Of a DNA stretch of 64,000 bases, positions 19,184 through 27,822 are shown in pieces. The translations under genes were made by a program, and so were the position numbers. The DNA is from JAVVHH01 sp965276815 (lineage in GTDB: Bacteria; Pseudomonadota; Alphaproteobacteria; Acetobacterales; Acetobacteraceae), in assembly GCA_965276815.1 (NCBI GenBank), contig CBDIBE010000012.1, positions 434,001 through 498,000 on the forward strand. Reading direction: 5' to 3'. The notes under the pieces were generated by a model that was not told where the DNA came from, did not search any database, and saw only the letters and a program-made list of their open reading frames with translations. The stretch's first letter is position 1, and every line of letters begins with the position of its first letter.

Positions 19184-20056
19184 ATGTCAGAAGTCACGTA
19201 CCGCACGATCGAGGTCGACGGGCTGCCGGTCTTCTACCGCGAAGCCGGCCCCGCGGATGCGCCGGTCCTGCTCATGCTGCATGGCTTCCCGTCGTCTTCG
19301 CGCATGTACGAGCCACTGCTGCATCGGCTGGCCGACACCTACCACCTGATCGCTCCGGACTTCATCGGCTTCGGCCATAGCGCCGCACCCGAGCCGAAGA
19401 CCTTTTCCTACACTTTCGACCATCTCGCCGAGATCGTCGGAGGTTTCACCGATGCACTCGGATTACAGCATTACAATTTGTTTTTGCAGGATTATGGCGG
19501 CCCAGTGGGCTTTCGGCTGGCGCTCGCTCATCCCGAGCGCGTCGAGGCCGTCATCATCCAGAACGCCGTGGCGCATGAGGACGGGCTCGGGCCGCTGTGG
19601 AATGCCCGCCGTGCCTTCTGGGCCGATCGCCCGGCGCATGAGGCGGCGCTGCGGGAGAACTTCCTGTCGCTTGCCGCGACCCGGCAGCGCGTCGTCGGCA
19701 GCAATCCGCGGCCTTGGACCGTCGATCCAGATTTGTGGACGGACCAATTCGCCTTCCTCAGCCGTCCGGGACAGGCCGACATCCAGGTCGACCTGTTCTA
19801 CGACTACCGAACCAACGTCGCGAGCTACCCGGATTGGCAAGCATGGCTGCGCCGCCGGCAACCACCGCTGCTGGTTGTCTGGGGACGCTACGATCCGTCT
19901 TTCCAGGAGGCCGAGGCCGAGGCGTATCGGCGCGACGTGCCATCTGCCGAGGTACACATCCTCGATGCGGGGCACTTCGCCCTATACGACAAGCCCGAAG
20001 AGGCCTCAGCCCTCGTACGGCGCTTCCTAGACCGACAGGGCAGGACGCGCCCCTAG
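19184..20056 (+). CDS. Alpha/beta hydrolase, haloalkane dehalogenase/epoxide hydrolase-like
   Basis: 290 aa from ATG 19184, chosen because AAAGGAGG lies just upstream. An in-frame ATG at 19082, with its own GGAG, would add a 34-residue leader rich in Arg, Thr and Ala (FLRRTVLKLVTTAPSLATA) that could be a weak export signal. The fold is clear: oxyanion HGFPSSS, then nucleophile elbow LQDYGGPVG with Asp103 instead of Ser, acid in WGRYDPSF and base in AGHFALY. An Asp nucleophile is the haloalkane dehalogenase/epoxide hydrolase signature. The substrate is unknown. It converges on the aldo/keto reductase gene. Confidence 0.9.
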   Translation: MSEVTYRTIEVDGLPVFYREAGPADAPVLLMLHGFPSSSRMYEPLLHRLADTYHLIAPDFIGFGHSAAPEPKTFSYTFDHLAEIVGGFTDALGLQHYNLFLQDYGGPVGFRLALAHPERVEAVIIQNAVAHEDGLGPLWNARRAFWADRPAHEAALRENFLSLAATRQRVVGSNPRPWTVDPDLWTDQFAFLSRPGQADIQVDLFYDYRTNVASYPDWQAWLRRRQPPLLVVWGRYDPSFQEAEAEAYRRDVPSAEVHILDAGHFALYDKPEEASALVRRFLDRQGRTRP

Positions 20057-20065
20057 CCGGGCTGC

Positions 20066-21070
20066 TCAGCGGCTCTCGCCCGCAAAGCCGGCGGTGAGGT
20101 CGGCAACGCGCTGCAGCGCCGCCGCCGGCAGCGGCCCCTTTAGCACGGCTGCCAACGCCGCCTCGAACTCGTCGACGCTCGCCATACCGACCAGGATCGT
20201 TCCCATCGCGGGATGGGCGATGACGAAACGGATCGCCGCCTCCGTCAACGACGCGGCGAACCCTTCGGTCACCAGCGGCATCAGCCGGGCGGCTCGGTTC
20301 AGGTCGGCTTTGTAGGATAGCGCCGAGCCGATCGGCGCCGGTTCAGGACTGGCAAGCGGATGGCGATCGGCGGAGCCGCTGAGGGCGCCGCCCGCCAATA
20401 CGCGGATACCGACGACGCCGACCCGCGCCCGGTGCGCATGCTCGAGGAGCAGGCCGTAATCCTGCGCCGGGTAGTTTGCTGGCAAGGCGTTGCCGGCCGA
20501 GGGGTTCAGCATGTTGTAGGCGACCTGGGCGCTGCCGAACACGCCCGTGTCGATGACCTGCTGCAAGGCAGCCGTGTCGCCAATGGCCGTCAGTCCGAGC
20601 AGCCGGAGCTTTCCGGCCGTGCGCAGCGATTGGAAGGCGGGCGCGACCTCCTCCAGAACCTGACGCACGCTCAAGTTCTCGCCGCCGCCGGCAGCGGTGA
20701 TGGCGTTGTGCAGGTGGAAGATGTCGACGTGATCACGCTGCAGGCGGCGCAGGCTGTCGTCGAGCGACTTCGTCACCGCGGCCGCAATGCCCGCGAACTG
20801 ATCGGCGCGGACGCGAACTTTGGTGCCGACGCGGGCATGCTCGGGCCTGAGTTTGCGAAGGACCCGGCCGAGATGCCGCTCCGAGGCGCCATCGCCGTAC
20901 TGGGCGGCGGTGTCGAAGTAGTTGATGCCCACCTCGATCGCCCGCGCCACGGCGCGCTCCTGGTCCGCCTCGGTGCCGCGAACCATCAGCCCGCCCACAT
21001 TGCCGCAGCCGAAGCCGAGCAGCGAGACGGACAGGGCATCCGGGCCGAAGGGGCGTGTCTCGACTTGCAT
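20066..21070 (-). CDS. Aldo/keto reductase
   Basis: 334 aa from ATG 21070, preceded by AGGAGC; longer upstream reading frames lack a ribosome site. The catalytic tetrad is visible: Asp53 and Tyr58 in YFDTAAQYGDG, Lys84 in VGTKVR, and His119/121 in FHLHNAI. The pattern (LGFGCGNVGGL start, late LVGMASVDEFEAAL) fits the D-threo-aldose/L-fucose dehydrogenase-like branch of AKRs. It acts in the cytosol with NADPH or NADH. It is divergent from an MFS carrier, sharing the interval 21071-21175. Confidence 0.9.
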   Translation of the reverse strand: MQVETRPFGPDALSVSLLGFGCGNVGGLMVRGTEADQERAVARAIEVGINYFDTAAQYGDGASERHLGRVLRKLRPEHARVGTKVRVRADQFAGIAAAVTKSLDDSLRRLQRDHVDIFHLHNAITAAGGGENLSVRQVLEEVAPAFQSLRTAGKLRLLGLTAIGDTAALQQVIDTGVFGSAQVAYNMLNPSAGNALPANYPAQDYGLLLEHAHRARVGVVGIRVLAGGALSGSADRHPLASPEPAPIGSALSYKADLNRAARLMPLVTEGFAASLTEAAIRFVIAHPAMGTILVGMASVDEFEAALAAVLKGPLPAAALQRVADLTAGFAGESR

Positions 21071-21175
21071 CGCTGGCTCCTGCTGCACCCGGACTATAGC
21101 AGCCATGTCGGCACTGCCCAAAACCCACGCTCGCGACGGCTTTACATTCGGCGCGCCCGAGCGGAGTCCAAGGCA

Positions 21176-22459
21176 ATGAACCCTCGTGACGAGCGGGCTG
21201 ACGCCGCACAATCCTCCGTGTCAGAACCTGCAGCCGCCGCGGACGCTCCAGAGATCGCCGCCGCGCCCAACTGGCAACGTACCCTGTTCGTGATGATGGG
21301 CATCCAGCTGGGGATGAACACGGGATTTACTGTGCTCAGCCCGGTGATGCCGCTGTTCCTGCCGCAGCTCGGCGTGCGCAACCCGGTCGAGATCGACTTG
21401 TGGGCCGGGGCTCTGGCGGCGGTGACGCCGCTGGTTGCCGCCTTTGCCTCCCCGCTTTGGGGCCGGGTCGCGGACCGGCGCGGGCGCAAGCTGATGGTGC
21501 TCAGGTCCTGCTTCGCGATTTCCGTGTTCATCGGGCTGATGAGCCTGGTGGGGAATGTCTGGCAGTTCGCCGGGCTGCGGGCGCTGATGGGGGCGTTCGC
21601 CGGGTTCAACGCGGCGACGATCTCGCTGGTGGCCAGCCAAGTGCCGCCGCGGCGCCTGGGCTACTCGCTGGGCTGGCTCAGCACCGGGCAGCTGGTGGGC
21701 GCGCTGATCGGGCCGCTGCTGGGCGGGTTCGTCGCGGACGTGACCGGTTCCTATCGGGCGCCGTTCGTGTTCACGTCGGCCGTCTGCATCCTATGCGGCC
21801 TTCTGGCGCTGGTTCTGGTGCAAGAACGGTTCACCCCGCCGAAGGGCGGTGCCCGCAAGGCGACGCTGTTCCAGAGTTTGGCCATCGTGTCGCGCTCGCC
21901 GGGGCTGCTGCCGTTGTTCATCGTGCTGTTGCTGGCGCAGTTCGGCGTGCAGGCGGTTCAGCCGGTGGTGACGCTGTATGTGCAGCAGCTGCTCGGGCCG
22001 GTGCCGGCATTGGCCACGTTTGGCGGCCTGGCCTTTTCCGTGACCGGCATTGCGGACCTGATCGCTTCCCCCTTCCTCGGGCGGCGGTCGGACGTGCTGG
22101 GCTACCGCCGCGTGCTGCTGATCGCCCTGGGCGGCGCCGCCCTGGCCAGCGTTCCCCAGGCTTTCGTGCCGAACTACTGGAGCTTCGTCGCGGCGCGGTT
22201 TGCGCTCGGCTTGTTCGTAGGCGGTATCCTGCCGACGGCCAACGCGCTGGTCGGGCGGCTGGCGCCGGCGGGAGACCGCGGGACGGTATACGGCGTCACT
22301 GCATCGGCCATGTTCCTGGGCCAGTCACTTGGCCCGCTGTCCGGCGGCGCGATCGCGGCGGCGATCGGGTTAAAATGGGTGTTCCTGATTACCGCCATCC
22401 TGCTGACGGCTAATTTGGCCTGGGTGTGGGCCAAGGTGCCTGAGCTGCGGTCTCAATAG
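21176..22459 (+). CDS. MFS transporter (multidrug efflux MdtG-like)
   Basis: 427 aa from ATG 21176. A hydrophilic Ala-rich tail of about 35 residues is followed by 12 predicted helices. The motif after helix 2 is WGRVADRRGRKLMVLRS, a good MFS motif A; a motif C-like GQLVGALIGPLLGGFVAD lies in helix 5, typical of drug:H+ antiporters, and a second motif A-like ASPFLGRRSDVLGYRR is in the C-half. It is divergent from the aldo/keto reductase. It probably exports a small hydrophobic compound, identity unknown. Confidence 0.92.
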   Translation: MNPRDERADAAQSSVSEPAAAADAPEIAAAPNWQRTLFVMMGIQLGMNTGFTVLSPVMPLFLPQLGVRNPVEIDLWAGALAAVTPLVAAFASPLWGRVADRRGRKLMVLRSCFAISVFIGLMSLVGNVWQFAGLRALMGAFAGFNAATISLVASQVPPRRLGYSLGWLSTGQLVGALIGPLLGGFVADVTGSYRAPFVFTSAVCILCGLLALVLVQERFTPPKGGARKATLFQSLAIVSRSPGLLPLFIVLLLAQFGVQAVQPVVTLYVQQLLGPVPALATFGGLAFSVTGIADLIASPFLGRRSDVLGYRRVLLIALGGAALASVPQAFVPNYWSFVAARFALGLFVGGILPTANALVGRLAPAGDRGTVYGVTASAMFLGQSLGPLSGGAIAAAIGLKWVFLITAILLTANLAWVWAKVPELRSQ

Positions 22460-22616
22460 GACGCCGGGCAGATCAAGCGGGAGTGACTTCGGGAAGATCG
22501 CGCTGCTCTCATCCGATGACCGGGCGGGATGTGGCTGTCACCGCTTAGGGCAAACCTCGTACTCCGCGCTCGCCCGGCTCGTTCGCCAGCAGGGGCGCGG
22601 CGTGTTACGCTGACCC

Positions 22617-23189
22617 ATGGACGACGCGCACCTTTTGCTGACCCGGCACAAGCTGGACGTTGACGATTATTATCGTATGGCGGACGCCGGCATAATCGGC
22701 GAGGACGACCGCGTGGAACTGATCGACGGAGAGCTGATCGACATGGCGCCGATCGGGCAAGGCCACGCGGCCACGGTCGGCTGCCTGAACCGGGCTTTGG
22801 TTTTGGCCTTCACCGACCGGGCCATCGTGTGGCCGCAGAACCCGATCCGGATCGACCGGCTGAACGAGCCACAGCCCGATTTCGCGCTTCTCCGGCCGCG
22901 GGCGGACTTTTACCGAACCGGTGTGCCGCCAGGCCCGGCCGATGTGGTCCTGCTGATCGAGGTGGCCGATAGCTCGCTGCGATATGATCGAGGGGTCAAA
23001 CTGCCGATCTATGCGCGCGCCGGGATCGCCGAGGTTTGGCTCATCGATCTGAAGCGCCGCGTGTTGGACGCCTATCGGCGCCCAGGGACGGACGGCTACG
23101 GCGAGATGAGTACCCATTCGCCTGGCGACACGATCACGCCCGGTTTGGCCCCGGACGTGCAAATCGTCCTCGAGCAGGTCTTCGGCTGA
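22617..23189 (+). CDS. Uma2-family (DUF820) PD-(D/E)XK-like protein
   Basis: 190 aa and more canonical than the copy at 14725. It shows DDRVELIDGELIDMAPIG, GHAATVGCLN, PQPDFALL with the presumed active-site Asp, VVLLIEVADSSLRYDR (ExxD/E) and KLPIYARAGIAEVWLIDL. This is the restriction-endonuclease-like core of unknown cellular role. It is a monocistronic gene between an MFS gene and the GntR regulator gene. Confidence 0.92.
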   Translation: MDDAHLLLTRHKLDVDDYYRMADAGIIGEDDRVELIDGELIDMAPIGQGHAATVGCLNRALVLAFTDRAIVWPQNPIRIDRLNEPQPDFALLRPRADFYRTGVPPGPADVVLLIEVADSSLRYDRGVKLPIYARAGIAEVWLIDLKRRVLDAYRRPGTDGYGEMSTHSPGDTITPGLAPDVQIVLEQVFG

Positions 23190-23260
23190 CGGTTCGCCAC
23201 CCGCATCAAGGCAGCGCGGGCTGCTCCGGCGCGCGCACCATCATGTAACGTCCGTATCGT

Positions 23261-24211
23261 TCAGCTCGCGCGCGCCTTGCCCTCCGCTATCAGGCGCGTC
23301 TTGGCCAGGCGGGCGGAGTCCAGATGCTCGCGCAGGAATGCCGCCGCCTGCGGATAGTCGCCGCGCTCGATCATGTCGAGCAGCTCGAGATGGTCGCGGC
23401 ACTCGCGCACCAGCCGCGGGCGGAATTGGTGCATGCGATATTCGAGCAGCCGGCGCAGCCGATTGACCCGGCGAAGCCCCTCGAGCAGGAACGGATTGCC
23501 CGCGCCGGAGACGATGATCTCGTGGAACACGGAATTCGCCGCGAAGGTCTCCGAGCTCGACCAGTGCTGGATACCGCCCTCCAGCATGGCAAGCTGCTGC
23601 GACCGCGCGTGGGCGATCATCGCCGCCGACAGATGGAATCCCGGCTCCAGCAGCGCCTGCGGCTCGATCAGCATGCGGTAGCGATAGCCCTGCTCGTAGG
23701 ACTGGCTCGAAGTCAGCAGCGGCTGGAATTCCCAGCCATGGCCCGGCAGCCGGGCTACCCAGCCCTCCTGCGCCATGCGCGACAACAGCCGCAGCAGACG
23801 CGGGCGGGACACGCCGTAGCGCCGCGCCAACTCCGCCTCGGTGCAACGCTGCTCGACCTCGCCGTTCAACCGGTCTTCGGCGATGCGGAAGTAGAGCGGA
23901 TCCTCGTCGGCGCCTTCGGGCGGCGGCTTGACGAACCCTTCGAGGCTGCCGATCCTGGGCGCCGGATGCTTCAGGAAAAAGCCGCGATTGGGACGGCTCT
24001 CGACGAGATCCATGTCGGCCAGCACTCTCAGCGCCATGCGCACCGGCGTGCGCGACACGCGGAAAGCGTCGGCGAGTTCCTGCTCGACGAGATGCGTGCC
24101 CGCCGTCAGGCGCATATGCTTGGCCCGCTCGATGATCTGCGCGGCGAGGCGGGACGGCAGCTTGTGCGCCTCCGCCGCCTCCTTGGCTGTCACTCCCCCA
24201 TCCGTGTCCAT
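23261..24211 (-). CDS. GntR/FadR-family transcription regulator with FCD domain and an apparent second winged helix
   Basis: 316 aa, longer than the usual 220-250 for FCD members. Residues 20-88 form a typical GntR winged helix (VEQELADAFRVSRTPVRMALRVL). Residues ~110-165 look like a second helix-turn-helix (CTEAELARRYGVSRPRLLRLLSRM) in place of the usual linker. Residues ~175-300 form the FCD ligand domain (HARSQQLAMLEGG, NSVFHEIIVSGAGNPFL). It binds DNA and a small acid effector. A GTTGTACAAC palindrome 105 bp upstream may be its own operator. Targets are unknown; the dehalogenase-like or flavodoxin-side genes are candidates. Confidence 0.9.
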   Translation of the reverse strand: MDTDGGVTAKEAAEAHKLPSRLAAQIIERAKHMRLTAGTHLVEQELADAFRVSRTPVRMALRVLADMDLVESRPNRGFFLKHPAPRIGSLEGFVKPPPEGADEDPLYFRIAEDRLNGEVEQRCTEAELARRYGVSRPRLLRLLSRMAQEGWVARLPGHGWEFQPLLTSSQSYEQGYRYRMLIEPQALLEPGFHLSAAMIAHARSQQLAMLEGGIQHWSSSETFAANSVFHEIIVSGAGNPFLLEGLRRVNRLRRLLEYRMHQFRPRLVRECRDHLELLDMIERGDYPQAAAFLREHLDSARLAKTRLIAEGKARAS

Positions 24212-24316
24212 TGTCTGATCCTGTCCGGTCGCATCCTATGAGGCCGCGCGGATCGGCTCAACCAGCGTGCGAGCGGCCGACCCCGCGTTGACTCACGATA
24301 CGTGCGCTTCCATGCT

Positions 24317-24326
24317 GTTGTACAAC
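24317..24326. promoter_or_regulatory. Candidate GntR-type operator palindrome
   Basis: Perfect 10-base palindrome GTTGTACAAC. FadR-type GntR regulators commonly bind short TTGT/ACAA inverted repeats. It lies 105 bp upstream of the GntR gene at 24211 and between it and a rightward cluster, so autoregulation is plausible. Such short palindromes can arise by chance. Confidence 0.35.
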
Positions 24327-24327
24327 G

Positions 24328-24612
24328 TTGATAAAAGATTCAGGGGCAATAAAAAATTCAGTCGCCAGGGAATCGCATGTACGATCGTTCGCTGAGCCCG
24401 TCTCATGCGCAATCGCTGACCCGCGGCGGCTGTTGCTGCACGGCAATCCACAGACGCATGTTTGCTGGCACAAGATCGCCAACCGCCTGGCCGAGCAGTT
24501 CCACGTCATCGCGACGGATCTGCGCGGCTGCGGCGACAGCTCCGCGCCGGAGCCCGATGCGCGCGGCACCGATCACACGTTCCTGACGAATTTCGACCTG
24601 TCGGGCGCGTAG
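24328..24612 (+). pseudogene. Remnant of an alpha/beta hydrolase (haloacetate dehalogenase-like)
   Basis: A 94-codon frame whose middle reads like an alpha/beta hydrolase N-terminus: LLLHGNPQTHVCWHKIANRL then FHVIATDLRGCGDSSAPEP, i.e. the oxyanion HGxPQT and the strand-4 DLRGxGDS motif of fluoroacetate/haloacetate dehalogenases. The nucleophile elbow, cap and C-terminal half are missing, and the frame ends soon after. The first 24 codons are unrelated. It is a broken gene. Confidence 0.7.
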
Positions 24613-24657
24613 CCTGCGTCAACGACCGGTTCGCAGCGGCGCCTTCGGAGTCGATCA

Positions 24658-24828
24658 ATGAAGCTCATTGTCATGTTGATAGCTACGGGCGTGCACGGCC
24701 CGGCGACGATTGCCGGCTTCGACACGCTCGCCGCGTGCGAGGCGGCACGGCCAAAGGTGACCGCGTTCTACCAGAAGGCGATCAAGTCGTATCAAGCGGT
24801 CACCGAGTGTGTCGAGTTCGCGAAGTGA
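24658..24828 (+). CDS. Small protein with putative signal peptide and two cysteines
   Basis: 56 aa. Residues 1-10 (MKLIVMLIAT) are hydrophobic after one Lys. The rest, GFDTLAACEAARPKVTAFYQ through VTECVEF, has two Cys placed as in small secreted proteins of alphaproteobacteria in which a GF-x-C-x-A segment is followed by a C-terminal Cys. It may be exported. No family name is certain. It lies 47 bp upstream of the flavodoxin-like gene on the same strand. Too short for strong statistical support. Confidence 0.5.
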   Translation: MKLIVMLIATGVHGPATIAGFDTLAACEAARPKVTAFYQKAIKSYQAVTECVEFAK

Positions 24829-24875
24829 GTGCGCGACGATTTGAAACGTGAATCACCGAGTTGAGAGGTGGCCGG

Positions 24876-25367
24876 GTGAAGACGCTCCTCATCGTATTCT
24901 GCTCGCACACCGGCGGCACACACCAAATGGCCGAGGGCGCTGCGCGCGGGGCTGAATCCGAGGCCGGAGTGCACGTTCGCCTGTTGCACGCCCTGGACGC
25001 CGGACCCGCCGATGTCCTGGCCGCCGATGGTTATCTGTTCGCAACCCCCGAGAACCTCGCGGCGATCGCCGGGCTGATGAAGGACTTCTTCGACCGTACG
25101 TACTACGCCGTGCTGGAGCGCGTCAACGGCCGGCCCTATGCAACACTCATCTGCGCCGGCAGCGACGGCCAAAACGCGGCGCGCCAGATCACGCGGATCG
25201 CCACGGGCTGGCGGCTGCGGCCGGTGGCCGAACCGTTAATCGTCTGCACGCACGCGCGGACGCAAGAGGCGATCCTGGCGCGCAAGGTGATCGGCCCTGA
25301 TGATCTCGCCCGTTGCGAAGAACTCGGAACGGCGCTCGCGGCCGGCATGGCAATGGGAGTCTTTTGA
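24876..25367 (+). CDS. Flavodoxin-like/NADPH-dependent FMN reductase family protein
   Basis: 163 aa from GTG 24876, preceded by GAGAGGTGG; a TTG at 24861 is also in frame. The N-terminal strand and phosphate loop (TLLIVFCSHTGGTHQMAEG) fit FMN binding as in flavodoxins. GYLFATPENLAAIAGLMKDFFDR matches the second flavin loop of WrbA/NAD(P)H:quinone-type proteins. It probably carries out flavin-dependent electron transfer in the cytosol. Its TGA overlaps a TTG that could start the next small frame. Confidence 0.85.
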   Translation: MKTLLIVFCSHTGGTHQMAEGAARGAESEAGVHVRLLHALDAGPADVLAADGYLFATPENLAAIAGLMKDFFDRTYYAVLERVNGRPYATLICAGSDGQNAARQITRIATGWRLRPVAEPLIVCTHARTQEAILARKVIGPDDLARCEELGTALAAGMAMGVF

Positions 25368-25588
25368 GCCGGAGTCGCTGTGGGGCCAAACTGGTCACCT
25401 GGAAAGCGCCGAAGGCGCAGCATGGCATTTCATACAATAAATTGGCCCACTTCAAGGCCCGGTTTCCGCACGTGCTGGCTCTGGCGACGGCGGTCTATCC
25501 GGCGGCGCAAGTCGAGGTGACCGATGAGGGCGTCATCCTCAAGCCCTCCCGCCCGGCGGTCGCACCTCGTCTGGTGAGCGTCCGCTGA
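25364..25588 (+). CDS. Hypothetical protein (weak)
   Basis: A 74-codon frame starting at a TTG that overlaps the flavodoxin stop (TTGA). The predicted protein is basic at the start and has no recognised domain. The middle, SYNKLAHFKARFPHVLALAT, looks amphipathic. Support is only the overlap and an open frame, so it may be untranslated. No alternative gene occupies 25368-25718. Confidence 0.25.
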   Translation: MSRSRCGAKLVTWKAPKAQHGISYNKLAHFKARFPHVLALATAVYPAAQVEVTDEGVILKPSRPAVAPRLVSVR

Positions 25589-25718
25589 TTTGGCGTGGAC
25601 GGTCGATAGAGTCCCCAGCCTCGGTTGGGTCGATAGAATCTCCAAGACCGTTGAGAGCGGCAGACAGAATGTTAGGCTGCTGAAAAGCTGGCGCGATCGG
25701 CGCACGGGGGAATCGACA

Positions 25719-26117
25719 ATGCTGAAGTTCAAGGCCCTGTTGGTAACGTTGATTGCCGCTGCCTCGCTGATAGTCTGCGTGCCGCTTCCATTGCGGGCTG
25801 AGACGCCTTCCGGGCAAGTTACGGTCCTTACCATCATCGACGTGGTGTCGAACTATGCGATGCCGCACAACGTCGAGAACTCGAGCCGCTTGCTCGATAC
25901 ATTGGCGCAGGAAACGCAGAATGCGCCGGGTCTCGTGTCCTTCAAAATACTGCGCGACGCAACGCGGGTGAACCATTTCGTCATTCTCGGCGTCTGGAAG
26001 GACATGCAGTCGTTTGCGACCTATGGCGCAGCCGAGTCCACAAAGCGCTTTCGCCAGGCTTTTCAGCCGGGGGAGGGCGGCCCATTCGACGAGCGCGTCT
26101 ACGTCGATTTGCCCTGA
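25719..26117 (+). CDS. Exported antibiotic-biosynthesis-monooxygenase (ABM)-domain protein
   Basis: 132 aa from ATG 25719 with GGGGGA upstream. Residues 1-28 form a signal peptide (LLVTLIAAASLIVCVPLPLR). The remainder is a ferredoxin-like ABM fold: TVLTIIDVVSNYAMPHNVE, LAQETQNAPGLVSFKILRD, VNHFVILGVWKD, and a C-terminal FDERVYVDL. ABM domains act as heme- or quinone-handling monooxygenases or as dimerisation units. Export is uncommon but known. It lies tail to tail with the LLM monooxygenase gene, 12 bp away. Confidence 0.85.
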   Translation: MLKFKALLVTLIAAASLIVCVPLPLRAETPSGQVTVLTIIDVVSNYAMPHNVENSSRLLDTLAQETQNAPGLVSFKILRDATRVNHFVILGVWKDMQSFATYGAAESTKRFRQAFQPGEGGPFDERVYVDLP

Positions 26118-26129
26118 TGCGGTCGGCCG

Positions 26130-27440
26130 TCAGAACTCCCGCAACGTTTCCCGCAACGTCGTGCTTCGGTATGCCGTCCTTGCCAGGCCGCGGCGCTGGA
26201 GCGCTGGAACCAGCCCCTCCGTGACCTCATTGACGAACCGGCGGCTGGTGCGCTGGAACGGCGTGCTGATCAGGAAACCGTCGCCGCCCACTCCGTCCAT
26301 GATCTCGCCCATCCGCGCCGCCACGGTGTCCGGCGCGCCGATCAATTCCAGCTCCGGCGGCAATCCGCCGAACCGTTCCGACGCCAGTTGCCGCAGCGTC
26401 TTGCCGCTGCCCCATTGGGCGAACTTGTCCAGCGAACCCTGTTCGCCGTTGGTGGTCAGCTTCGGAAGCGGCTGGTCCAGGTCGAATTGGGAGAAGTCGA
26501 TGTCGGTCACCGATGAAACGCTGGCCAGCGCCATCTCGATGAATGACGGCAAGGTCACCATGCGCTGGTGCTTGGCATGCGCCTCGGCGTCGGTCTCGGC
26601 GAGGATCGGATAGATCAGGAACAGCACTTTGATGTCGTCGGGATCGCGGCCGGCAGTCGCCGCGTGCGCGCGGACATCGTCGCGATAGCGCTTCATGCCC
26701 TCGATGCCGTTGCCCAGTGCGATGATCGAATCGGCGTGCCGGGCCGCGAAGGCGCGGCCGCGCGGGGAACCGCCGGCCTGGACGAAGACCGGGCGCCCCT
26801 GCGGCGAACGGACCGTGTTGAGCGGCCCGCGAACCTTGAAATATTTGCCTTCAAAGTTGATTTCGCGGATTTTGTTGTGGTCGGCGTAGACGCCGCGCTC
26901 ACGATCCATGACGACTGCGTCGGCATCCCAGGTCTCGAACAGCTTGCAGACGACGTCGACGTACTCGTCGGCCATCTCGTAGCGCAGTTCGCGCGGCGGC
27001 AGCTTGTCCAGGCCGAAATTCTGCGCGGCCGCGTCCTCGCCCGATGTGACGATGTTCCAGCCGAAACGGCCGCCGGCGATGTGGTCCAGCGTGCAGGAAA
27101 GACGCGCCAGCATGAAGGGCGGGTACGCCATCGTCGACATCGTGGCAACGACGCCGAGCTTCGAAGTCGAGTGGGCGATGAGGGCGGCGAGGGGCATGGG
27201 GTCGTGCTTCGGCACCATGAGCGCGTGCTTCAGCGTCGCTTCCGTCGAGTGTCCATAGGCGTCGGGCACCATGACGGTGTCCTCGAGCATGATGTAGTCG
27301 AAGCAAGCCCGCTCCAGCGCGATGGCCATGTCGATGTAGAATTTGCCGTCCCAGGGGCCGGATGTGGGCGCGAAGCTGCTGTTCCAATCTCCCGGGGTGA
27401 AGTTCATGAACCAGGCGAGGTGGAAGGGACGTTGCGGCAT
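26130..27440 (-). CDS. LLM-class flavin-dependent monooxygenase (NtaA/SnaA/DszA type)
   Basis: 436 aa from ATG 27440, with GGAAAG about 8 bases upstream; an ATG 51 bases further out is less likely. Signature stretches of the NtaA/SnaA/SoxA branch are present: an N-terminal HLAWFMNFTPGDWN strand, GRFGWNIVTSGEDAAAQNFG, and VFVQAGGSPRGRAFAARHAD. These enzymes use FMNH2 from a separate reductase to oxidise chelators, sulfonated or sulfur heterocycles. The flavodoxin/FMN-reductase-like gene 1 kb to the left could supply reduced flavin, though it is on the other strand. Confidence 0.92.
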   Translation of the reverse strand: MPQRPFHLAWFMNFTPGDWNSSFAPTSGPWDGKFYIDMAIALERACFDYIMLEDTVMVPDAYGHSTEATLKHALMVPKHDPMPLAALIAHSTSKLGVVATMSTMAYPPFMLARLSCTLDHIAGGRFGWNIVTSGEDAAAQNFGLDKLPPRELRYEMADEYVDVVCKLFETWDADAVVMDRERGVYADHNKIREINFEGKYFKVRGPLNTVRSPQGRPVFVQAGGSPRGRAFAARHADSIIALGNGIEGMKRYRDDVRAHAATAGRDPDDIKVLFLIYPILAETDAEAHAKHQRMVTLPSFIEMALASVSSVTDIDFSQFDLDQPLPKLTTNGEQGSLDKFAQWGSGKTLRQLASERFGGLPPELELIGAPDTVAARMGEIMDGVGGDGFLISTPFQRTSRRFVNEVTEGLVPALQRRGLARTAYRSTTLRETLREF

Positions 27441-27702
27441 TATCGGCTTTCCGAAGTGCAGACCCTTTGGATGCTGCAGGAACCAGGCCACGCGATTTCG
27501 CGGCGGAAACTCCTAGATCAGCCTCAGGAAATGCCTCGAACGGCCGCATGGTGGGTAGATTATGGGCACAGCGCGTTGGACGCGACGGTCCGCAATGGCC
27601 AGCAAGCGGCAGTTGCCGCCGACGCAATCCGGAAGGGATGATAGCCGCCGCGACCAATGCGCTGATGTACTCGCATGCGTACCTGACGACGCAGGAGCTA
27701 CT

Positions 27703-27818
27703 CGCGCGGTCGATCATCTCGGTGGCGGTCGCAAGGCCGGTATCGGGCTTGCCAAGCAGGCTGGCGATGGAGCCGCTGCCGCTGATGCCGACCACTTCGA
27801 GTGTCTTGAGGGGTTAGC
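27703..27818 (-). pseudogene. Remnant of an isocitrate lyase/PEP mutase-family gene
   Basis: About 37 codons on the minus strand read LEVVGISGSGSIASLLG followed by KPDTGLATATEMIDRA, matching the N-terminal phosphoenolpyruvate-mutase signature (vSGxGvaASLLGxPDxGLxTxTEMxdrAr). A stop lies immediately upstream, and after MIDRA the resemblance ends. It occupies part of the 382-bp interval 27441-27822 between two minus-strand genes; nothing else is recognisable there. Confidence 0.55.
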
Positions 27819-27822
27819 CGAG

